Assembly (NCBI GenBank): GCA_017484135.1
Contig: JAFUTQ010000021.1
Coordinates: 1 to 64,000 of the forward strand
Length of the DNA: 64,000 nucleotides
Reading direction: 5' to 3'
From: Lachnospiraceae bacterium
Lineage (GTDB): Bacteria; Bacillota; Clostridia; Lachnospirales; Lachnospiraceae
In this document: positions 36,350 to 43,500 of the stretch, one piece after another
Layout of the letters: every line of letters starts with the position of its first letter
How positions within the stretch are numbered: position 1 is the first letter of the stretch
The notes under the pieces: model-generated
The model's input: the letters and a program-made list of their open reading frames with translations, nothing else
Told to the model about the DNA's origin: nothing
The model's database searches: none
Translations under genes and position numbers: made by a program

Positions 36350-36378
36350 TTGCAATGCCAAAAAGCATATGTTATAAT
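36350..36378 (+). promoter_or_regulatory. Promoter of an orphan antitoxin-like small RNA
   Basis: TTGCAA (36350-36355), 17 bases, TATAAT (36373-36378), preceded by AAGGGAATAC. The whole stretch, including the spacer end GCATATG, matches the antisense RNA promoter at 59049-59077 (minus strand). Confidence 0.75.
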
Positions 36379-36384
36379 GCGAGT

Positions 36385-36454
36385 AGGCAAAAAAGACGAA
36401 AGTGCTCATTATGGCACGCGAAAAGCCCCGGTGCTGCAACACCGGGGCTTTTCT
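36385..36454 (+). ncRNA. Orphan small RNA homologous to the type I antitoxin RNA at 59 kb
   Basis: A transcript of about 70 bases would run from near 36385 to the terminator at 36421-36454. Its body shares AGTAGGCAAAAA, GCTCAT, and GGCACGC in the same order with the antisense RNA at 58968-59042. It keeps AGTAGGCAA, which is complementary to TTGCCTACT in the toxin gene at 58884-58892. No toxin gene lies next to it: the minus-strand gene across the terminator is htpG. Confidence 0.65.
36421..36453. terminator. Bidirectional intrinsic terminator
   Basis: AAAAGCCCCGGTG pairs with CACCGGGGCTTTT around a 6-base loop. It can end the small RNA on the plus strand and htpG on the minus strand. Confidence 0.9.
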
Positions 36455-36475
36455 ATTCCATTGAGGCAGGGAGGC

Positions 36476-38599
36476 TTATGCCTTCGTCAACAACAGCATA
36501 ATCTTGTTGCTGCGTGCCACAAACTTACTCATCGCGTCAACCGACAGCGGCTGGTTGGCAAGTACCGCCAGATCATAAAGCTGCTCACAAAACATCGGAA
36601 CATGCTCCGAATCCTTGTGATTTAAGATGTACTGCACCAGCTCATTGTTTGTATTTAAGGTCAGGGTCTGGTCGGCAGCGAACATATTCATATCCATAGC
36701 CCCCATCCCGTTCATGGCGTACATCTTCATCATATCCTGCATACGTCTGCCCTCCTCGGACAACGTGAGGATCGAAGAGATTTCCGCATTTTTCAGCTTT
36801 TCCACCTTGATTGTCAGCTTTTCGTTGTTCAGAGCCTTTTTGAACAGCCCGGTCAGGGTATCGGTTTCTCCTTTTATATCCTCCTCCGAAGCACCTTCCT
36901 CCTTCAGGGATTCGGTCAGATCAGAGTCAATGCGCTGGAACTTAAACTTCTCATTCCGCTGCTCCAGCTGGGAGATAAAGGAGGTGTCGATGTTGTGATC
37001 CAGGATGACCGCATCCATTCCCTGCTCCTTGAACAGATTGATGTACTGTCCCTGCTGAACCCTATCGGTCACATAGTAGATGACCTTTCTGGTATCCTTT
37101 TCGGCTTCTTCGGTATCATCTGCCGCATCCGCTGTCTCAGAAGCAGCGTCGGCTGTCTCAGCTGTGTCGCCTGTCTCAGCGGTATCCGCAGTCTCGGACG
37201 TTTCGGCTGCATCCTCTTCCTCTGCCGCGAGGAGCTCCGGAAGGGTAAGATACTTGTCATCCAGGTTTTTGAACAGGATGTAGTCATTCATCTTGTCACA
37301 GAATTTATTGTCCTTTAAGCAGCCGAACTTGATGAACGGGCTGATATCATCCCAGTATTTCTCGTAGCTTTCCTTCTCTGTTTTGCACATGCCTGCCAGC
37401 TTGTCAGCCACCTTTTTGCTGATATAGTCGGCGATTTTTTTCACAAAACCGTCATTTTGCAGGGCGCTTCTGGAAACATTCAGCGGCAGATCCGGGCAGT
37501 CGATGACACCCTTTAACAGCATCAGAAACTCCGGGATTACCTCCTTGATATTGTCCGCGATAAATACCTGATTGTTGTACAGTTTGATGGTTCCCTCGAT
37601 GGAATCATACTCGGTATTGATCTTGGGGAAATACAGGATTCCCTTCAGATTAAACGGATAATCCATGTTCAGATGGATCCAGAACAATGGCTCTTTGTAA
37701 TCTAAAAATACCTTGCGGTAAAACTCCCGGTATTCCTCCTCGGTACAGTCGTTTGGATTCTTTGTCCACAGAGGATTCGTGTCGTTTAACGGAACCGGAC
37801 GCTTTACGATCTTAAGCTTCTCCGTGCGGGGAGAGACCTCCACGATCTCTTTTTCGCCGTTCTCGTTTTCCTTCTCCTCGGTCTTTGCCTCCTCCACGAT
37901 GGTCTCGATCACCGTGTCGGTGTCCAGCTTGTCCTCCACCGGAATCGTTTCATACTCCGGCTCCGCATTGGCCTTGGTCAGAAAGATCGGGGTGGGCATA
38001 AAAGAGCAGTACTTTTCAATGACCTCTTTCGCGCGATACTCATTGGCAAACTCCAGTGCATCTTCGTTCAAAAAGAGGGTAATGGTGGTGCCCACGGTAT
38101 TCCTTGAGCCGTCCTTCATGTCAAACTCAGTGCCGCCGTCGCACTCCCAGTGAACCGCCTCAGCCCCCTCTTTGTAGGATAAGGTGTCGATGTGAACCTC
38201 GTCTGCCACCATGAATGCGGAATAAAAGCCCAGACCGAAATGACCGATAATCTGATCCTCGCTGGCCTTGTCCTTGTATTTCTCCAGAAAGTCCGTAGCA
38301 CCGGAAAATGCGATCTGGTTGATATATTCCTCTACCTCGTCCGCGGTCATGCCCAGACCGTTGTCTTCAAAGATAAGCGTCTTTTCCTCCGGGTTTACGG
38401 TAATGTGAATTTCCGGCTTGTAATCCGCCGGAAGGGTATATTCGCCCATCATATCCAGCTTTTTCAGCTTGGTAATGGCATCGCAGCCGTTGGAAATCAA
38501 CTCACGATAGAAAATGTCGTGGTCAGAATACATCCATTTTTTTATGATAGGGAAAATATTGTCACTGCTGATTGATAAACTACCATGTTTGTTACTCAT
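36476..38599 (-). CDS. htpG: Molecular chaperone HtpG (Hsp90) with acidic low-complexity insertion
   Basis: This ATP-dependent chaperone has 707 residues, longer than the usual 620-640. The GHKL ATPase domain is intact (FYRELISNGCDAI, EDNGLGMT, IGHFGLGFYSAFMVAD), and the middle-domain catalytic loop is present (DLPLNVSRSALQND). Between the middle and C-terminal regions, about residues 456-502, lies an insertion made almost only of Ala, Glu, Asp and Thr with ETADTAE-like repeats (37092-37234). A charged linker near residues 225-260 (KTEEKENENGEKE) is also enlarged. AAGGAG with eight bases of spacing selects ATG 38599 rather than GTG 38608. A CIRCE operator lies upstream. Confidence 0.95.
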   Translation of the reverse strand: MSNKHGSLSISSDNIFPIIKKWMYSDHDIFYRELISNGCDAITKLKKLDMMGEYTLPADYKPEIHITVNPEEKTLIFEDNGLGMTADEVEEYINQIAFSGATDFLEKYKDKASEDQIIGHFGLGFYSAFMVADEVHIDTLSYKEGAEAVHWECDGGTEFDMKDGSRNTVGTTITLFLNEDALEFANEYRAKEVIEKYCSFMPTPIFLTKANAEPEYETIPVEDKLDTDTVIETIVEEAKTEEKENENGEKEIVEVSPRTEKLKIVKRPVPLNDTNPLWTKNPNDCTEEEYREFYRKVFLDYKEPLFWIHLNMDYPFNLKGILYFPKINTEYDSIEGTIKLYNNQVFIADNIKEVIPEFLMLLKGVIDCPDLPLNVSRSALQNDGFVKKIADYISKKVADKLAGMCKTEKESYEKYWDDISPFIKFGCLKDNKFCDKMNDYILFKNLDDKYLTLPELLAAEEEDAAETSETADTAETGDTAETADAASETADAADDTEEAEKDTRKVIYYVTDRVQQGQYINLFKEQGMDAVILDHNIDTSFISQLEQRNEKFKFQRIDSDLTESLKEEGASEEDIKGETDTLTGLFKKALNNEKLTIKVEKLKNAEISSILTLSEEGRRMQDMMKMYAMNGMGAMDMNMFAADQTLTLNTNNELVQYILNHKDSEHVPMFCEQLYDLAVLANQPLSVDAMSKFVARSNKIMLLLTKA

Positions 38600-38650
38600 A
38601 TGTTTCACTCCTTTTCCTTTTCAGCGCCTGTGTCGGACTGCCTAATAAAG

Positions 38651-38679
38651 ATAATAAGCGTTGGAAAAAGAAAAGTCAA
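38651..38679 (-). promoter_or_regulatory. htpG promoter
   Basis: On the minus strand TTGACT (38674-38679), 17 bases, TATTAT (38651-38656), about 50 bases before the htpG start. It is a good vegetative sigma factor promoter. Confidence 0.75.
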
Positions 38680-38686
38680 TAGAAAA

Positions 38687-38713
38687 TTAGCACTCTTTAA
38701 CGTTAAGTGCTAA
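38687..38713. promoter_or_regulatory. CIRCE operator (HrcA binding site) upstream of htpG
   Basis: TTAGCACTC, nine bases, AAGTGCTAA. This is the CIRCE 9-9-9 inverted repeat with one mismatch (consensus right arm GAGTGCTAA). It sits seven bases upstream of the htpG -35 box and overlaps the stop codon of the XRE regulator gene. Confidence 0.85.
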
Positions 38714-39054
38714 CAATTTTGCGAATGCCTGAGTTTTCCGTACATCCGAAGGTATTCCGTCAGCAATTTTTTTTCTTCTTCATCCCCGGAACGCATGATT
38801 TGAATCATTTCCTTGGGAAAAGCAAGGCAGATGTCCTTTTCGGAAATACCGTGAATCAGGTAGTCCATGTTGCAATCAAAATAATCTGAAACAAAAATCA
38901 GCTTTTCAAGTGAAAGGGAAGAAAGTCCGCGTTCTACTTCGCTGCAATGCTTGATGGAAATATCTAAAATTTCTGCCAATTGTTCCTGTGTGATATGACG
39001 CTCCTGCCGTAAGGAGGCGATACGTCTGCCGATTTCATAATAATAATCTCTCAT
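38710..39054 (-). CDS. XRE family transcriptional regulator
   Basis: This 114-residue cytosolic protein has a Cro/C1-type helix-turn-helix in residues 8-62 (IASLRQERHITQEQLAEILDIS with recognition helix KHCSEVERGLSS) and a C-terminal tail that may dimerise. A strong GGAGGGGG precedes the ATG. The stop codon lies within the CIRCE element, and htpG follows about 110 bases later on the same strand, so some read-through is possible. A TATAAT-like -10 box lies at 39097-39102 on the minus strand. Its targets are unknown. Confidence 0.9.
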   Translation of the reverse strand: MRDYYYEIGRRIASLRQERHITQEQLAEILDISIKHCSEVERGLSSLSLEKLIFVSDYFDCNMDYLIHGISEKDICLAFPKEMIQIMRSGDEEEKKLLTEYLRMYGKLRHSQNC

Positions 39055-39139
39055 GTTTAAAACCTTCCCCCTCCTTATCTTTTTTATGCATGCCTTATTA
39101 TAGAGGAAGATATTGCAGTAGAAAAAAACATTTTAGGTG

Positions 39140-39168
39140 TTGAGAGATAAACACTATAGGTGCATAAA
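39140..39168 (+). promoter_or_regulatory. Promoter of the rpn-like gene
   Basis: TTGAGA (39140-39145), 17 bases, CATAAA (39163-39168), preceded by AAACATTTTAGGTG. The surrounding sequence is homologous to the promoter at 40450-40478. Confidence 0.5.
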
Positions 39169-39274
39169 TGAAAACATGAGAGGTTCAGTTTAGTGTACAG
39201 AAGAAGCCGAAATAGTCGTTGCAAACTTCGGGATTCTGCGTTATGATGTTGCTGAGAGAGTGGAAAGAGGTGTT

Positions 39275-40363
39275 ATGGTAAAACCAAAGAAAATATCGAA
39301 AACGATTGCCGACACGCTTGAGACTGCGCAGCAGGAGGCGCAGTACGATGCCTGTGTGAAAAGCCTGTTGTCCGAGAAAATCATTCTCGCATGGATACTT
39401 AAGGAATGTGTGGAAGAGTTTCGCCCATTTTCAATCGCACGGATTATGAACGAGTGTATTGAAGGGGAACCGTTGATTTCCACCATAGCGGTAGATCAGG
39501 ATGTTCTCGATTATGAAGAGAAAGGGAACGCTGTCGGTACAAAGATTGAGGGGCTGAATACAGAGGACAACTCCATCAAAGAGGGAAAGGTATACTATGA
39601 TATTCGTTTTTCTGCCGTAATTCCCGGCACCAAACAATCGGTGCGACTGTTTATCAATGTGGAGGCGCAGAAAAACGGAACAACCTCCTATCCGTTGATT
39701 AAACGGGCGATCTACTATGGAAGTCGTATGATCTCAGCACAGAAGAATAAGGTCTTTACCAATAGTGATTACGGAAGACTCTGCAAAGTTTATTCAATCT
39801 GGATACAGATGAATGCAGACGGAGAAAAAGCAAATTCGATTACCCGGTACACGATAGCCGAAGAAAATGTAGTCGGAATCGTCAAAGAAAAAGAGAGCAA
39901 CTATGATCTGATGTCAGTAATTATGATAGGTCTGGGCAGTGAAGAGCAGGAAGAAACCGAACCCATTTTGCGGTTGTTAGATGTTCTACTGTCTGCAGAG
40001 AAGAAGCCGGAGGAAAAGAAGGAGATACTGGAAAGAGATTTTCATATCCCAATGTCAGAAGAAATGAACGAGGAGGCGAACATTATGTGCAATCTGGGTG
40101 AAGGGTTATATGAAGCAGCATATGAGAAAGCATATGGAGAAGCATATGAGAAAGCATATGGAGAAGCATATGAGAAAGCATATGAGAAAGCATATGAGAA
40201 AGCATATGAAGAGGCCTCATTGAAAACGCAGGCGGAGATAGTGATTCGTATGATGCAGAAAAGAAAGGTATCTTTGGATGAGGCGGTTGCTTCCATTCTT
40301 GTATCGGAAGATGAAAAAGAGATAATACGACAGCTCGTCGATGAGCAGCTTGCAGTTAAATAA
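39275..40363 (+). CDS. Rpn family nuclease (PD-(D/E)XK), likely RpnL with internal RpnS
   Basis: This 362-residue protein belongs to the Rpn/transposase_31-like PD-(D/E)XK nucleases. The catalytic core is around residues 105-130, with Asp in YYDIRF and the E-x-Q pair in INVEAQKNG. The C-terminal part holds eight four-residue repeats (EKAY or GEAY, residues 280-311) predicted to form a long amphipathic helix, then a conserved tail. AGAGGTG precedes ATG 39275. In studied Rpn genes the C-terminal domain is also made separately and inhibits the toxic full-length nuclease, and the systems act against phage; this gene has a matching internal start. Despite the common transposase label, no terminal inverted repeats are visible here. 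Confidence 0.85.
   Translation: MVKPKKISKTIADTLETAQQEAQYDACVKSLLSEKIILAWILKECVEEFRPFSIARIMNECIEGEPLISTIAVDQDVLDYEEKGNAVGTKIEGLNTEDNSIKEGKVYYDIRFSAVIPGTKQSVRLFINVEAQKNGTTSYPLIKRAIYYGSRMISAQKNKVFTNSDYGRLCKVYSIWIQMNADGEKANSITRYTIAEENVVGIVKEKESNYDLMSVIMIGLGSEEQEETEPILRLLDVLLSAEKKPEEKKEILERDFHIPMSEEMNEEANIMCNLGEGLYEAAYEKAYGEAYEKAYGEAYEKAYEKAYEKAYEEASLKTQAEIVIRMMQKRKVSLDEAVASILVSEDEKEIIRQLVDEQLAVK
40085..40363 (+). CDS. Candidate internal RpnS antitoxin (gene within gene)
   Basis: An in-frame ATG at 40085 (Met271 of the long protein) is preceded by AGGAGG at 40071-40076 with eight bases of spacing, a stronger site than that of the full-length protein. The product would be 92 residues, MCNLGEGLYEAAY followed by the four-residue repeats and the C-terminal tail. 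This matches the published layout of Rpn small proteins, whose dimer helix carries four-residue repeats and which block RpnL. Translation from this site is not proven. Confidence 0.6.
   Translation: MCNLGEGLYEAAYEKAYGEAYEKAYGEAYEKAYEKAYEKAYEEASLKTQAEIVIRMMQKRKVSLDEAVASILVSEDEKEIIRQLVDEQLAVK
40112..40207 (+). repeat. 12-bp tandem repeats in the rpn gene
   Basis: Eight consecutive 12-bp units each encode xxAY (mostly GAGAAAGCATAT or GGAGAAGCATAT). The near identity of the units makes slippage and in-frame length variation likely. Confidence 0.9.
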
Positions 40364-40397
40364 GCATTTTCAATCAACAGAATAGGATCTGTCACAG

Positions 40398-40428
40398 AAC
40401 CGATTACAGCAATGTAGTCGGTTTTTTT
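40398..40428 (+). terminator. Intrinsic terminator after the rpn gene
   Basis: ACCGA-t-TAC pairs with GTA-g-TCGGT and is followed by seven T residues. Confidence 0.75.
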
Positions 40429-40449
40429 GCGTAATAAACATTTTGGGTG

Positions 40450-40478
40450 TTGCAAAATAAACCTTTAGGGTGTACAAT
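40450..40478 (+). promoter_or_regulatory. Promoter of the first giant surface protein
   Basis: TTGCAA (40450-40455), 17 bases, TACAAT (40473-40478). A conserved AACGTTAAAGGTT follows at 40483-40495 and recurs at the same distance in the promoter at 45574-45602. Confidence 0.65.
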
Positions 40479-40543
40479 GGAGAACGTTAAAGGTTCGTAT
40501 CAAGAAAAAATGCATACAAATGCAGAGCGAAAGGAGCAGATTT

Positions 40544-43500
40544 ATGAAAGCAAAAGAAGTGAGAAAACGGCTGTCCGCGCTGACACTGGCAGCAGCGACC
40601 GCCGCATCTTTTGTGCCGCAGACAGCATACACTGCTTATGCGGCGGACAATGGAACCGGGGTTGTCTCCGTGCAGGAGATCCCGGAGACGAGGATTGGAG
40701 ACGCAGGGTCAACCGTCCAGTCGAAGATAACCTTTACAGCATCACCGCAAAATGGAACGGTAACATTGACGGATTCGAGCGGAGCCGCAATTACGGCCGG
40801 CACAACGGATGTTACTGCCGGCACAACGGTTACCGTGACCGCAACACCGGATAGCAAATATGCGCTGGGCAAGCTGGAGGTAAAGGACCAGGCGGGTAAG
40901 GTGGTTGATGTAACCAAAACAGAGGAAGCCAACACCTATACCTTTCTCATGCCGGCCAGCGATGCAACGATAACCGCGACCTTCGGGAAGGATATTGCAG
41001 ATTCCAGCTATAATATTACCGTAGCGCAAAGCGGCACATTAAAATACACCGGCGAAGAGCAAGCACCAACCTTTACAGTAAAAGAGGGTACTTCTAATAC
41101 GTTGAGCGAAGGCACACATTACGAGGTGGACGTGACAAAACAGACCGACGCGGGAGAGGCTTATACGGCGACCATCAAAGGAATTGGCGATTATGCCGGT
41201 GAGGTTACGGCAACGTGGCAGATCGGAAAGGAAGACGTCAGCATAACTGAATTGACTGGTACAAACAATAATAAATACGCCACCACCTATGAATACAGTG
41301 GCAACCCACTTCCGACCCCGACCGCAGCGAACTTCAACATCGCAGCGGACAAAGATGCCAAGGTAACCTTTACCTGGTACAAGGGCGATCAAACGTCAGC
41401 CACATCACTGAGTGATGCCGATAAGCTGTCCGGGGCACCGACAGATGTTGGAACAGGTGCATACACGCTTGTGATCACAGTCGCAGCGCCGGATGATGGC
41501 GAGAAGAATTATACCAGCTACAGTGATGCAACTAAGGCGACAAAGAAAATCAAAATTACCGTCAACAAAGCCAAAGCTGTCGTAAAGACCGAGCCGCAGG
41601 GCAAAGCCGACTTAGTCTACACCGGAGAGGCGCAGGAGCTTGTCACAGCCGGGGCGACAGACGATGGAACGATTTACTACGACACGACGAGCAGCGTGAC
41701 GATCGATGACGACCATAAGAAAATTCCGACCAAAACGGATAAGGGGGACTATACCGTCTACTACATCGTCAAGGGCGATGACAACCACTCGAATTCGGAT
41801 GAAAAATCGATAAAGGTTTCCATCAAGCAGGCGACCGGAACGGTAAAAAAAGCACCGCAGGCAAAGGATCTGACCTACAACGGAGTCGATCAGGATCTGG
41901 TTGAAGCGGGAGAAGCAGTTGCCGGAACCATAGAGTACAGCACGGACAACAGCACTTGGAGTGATTCGGTTCCGCAGGCGATAAATGCCGGAACCTATAC
42001 CGTGTATTACCGGGTAAAGGGTACTGCTGATGTCACGGAGAGCGCAGTCAGCAAGGTAACCGTGACGATTAAAAAAGCAGTGCTCACGGCGGATGATCTG
42101 GAGATTGATACGACATCCACACTTACAAAAAACTATGACGGAACCACGGCTTCCACAGCAACGGCAAAGATCAAGAGCAGTTATTTATCGAATGCTTTGT
42201 CAGGTGCTGCAGTGGACGGAACCGCAGTCTACAACAGCGCAAACGTAAAGGAAGCAGACAAAATTACCTTTACGACAAAAGCGGATGACAGCAAGACAAA
42301 CTACACGGTTCCGGCAGGGCTGGAGATTAGCCTTACACAGACGGATAATTCGAATGTAAAGATTACGAAAGCAACGCCGACGATTGGTTCTGATGTGGCT
42401 GCATCCGATATTATCTACGGGCAGACATATGAGGATTCCGAGATTACAGGAACGGTAACGCTTGGTTCTGATGCTAATGCACCAGAGGTAGCAGGAAGCT
42501 TTGAATTTGATAGTCCTACAACAAAACCTGGCGCAGCAGGTACGGTAAGTAACGTGAATTATACCTTTACACCGGACGATAAGGACAATTACAATACAAA
42601 ATCTGGCACAGTTTCAGTCGAGGTCAACAAAAAGACCCTGTCCGCGACCATTCAGGGAACTTTCACAAAGAACTATGACGGCGACGAGACCATTACCCTA
42701 TCAGCAGCACCCGACACGCCGGAACTGAGTCTGAAATTAAATGAAGACGACATAGAAGACGGTGATACTGTACAAATTGATGCTACCAACATCGTGTATA
42801 CCTTTGCAACATCAGATGTGGGAACCAATCTGAAGGTCCTTGCCAAGCCTGCTGCAAATCAGTCAGGATTGACAGGAAGCAGTGCCGGCAACTATCTGCT
42901 CCCGACAGACGGCATCTCCGCCAATGTAGGAACCATCAAAGCGGCAGCAGTGAACCCGTCGACTCCGTCGGCTTATCAGGTGGCGACAGGCACAGAGGAA
43001 ACCTGCTATTATGATTTGAGTGAGCTGTTATCCTCTACGGTAGCAGAGGGTGTGACAGAATATCTGGCAGAGGTTGCCAATGACACGGCAGGGATCATAG
43101 GCGCGGACGGACTGACCGTTACGGGTGCGACCCTTGCGATTCCGGTCAATGCAGTAGAAACAGCCGGGGAGCAGGCAACCATCGAGGTTCGGTTCCGCAG
43201 CACAAATTATACGATTACCAGTGTCTATCTTACCGTTGAGACAAAAGAGATGAACGCAGTAAACATCTCCGGCATCACAGTCAAGGGCGGAGATACCACA
43301 GAGACACCGATCGACGCAGAAACCCTCGAGAATGCGCGCTTCCTGACCTATAAGAGCGGCGCGACAGTATCTGAGGATCACACTGCATTAGAGTTTACCG
43401 ACGCAGATACAGGAAGCATCTTAAACAACACCACGGTAGGAACACCTGACTACACCTGGTACAAGGTGGACACAGCCGGAAACAAGGAGAAGCTGGCTGC

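Noticed and set aside
39275..40363. Rpn gene taken as an insertion sequence
   Set aside because: There are no terminal inverted repeats, target duplications or second copy in the window. Current knowledge of the family favours a nuclease toxin rather than a mobile element.
40510..40854. A possible leader peptide beginning MHTNAE that overlaps the start of surface protein 1 and recurs at 45654
   Set aside because: The similarity of the two frames follows from conserved DNA across leader and signal peptide; beyond that region the frames diverge, and no separate ribosome binding site precedes them.
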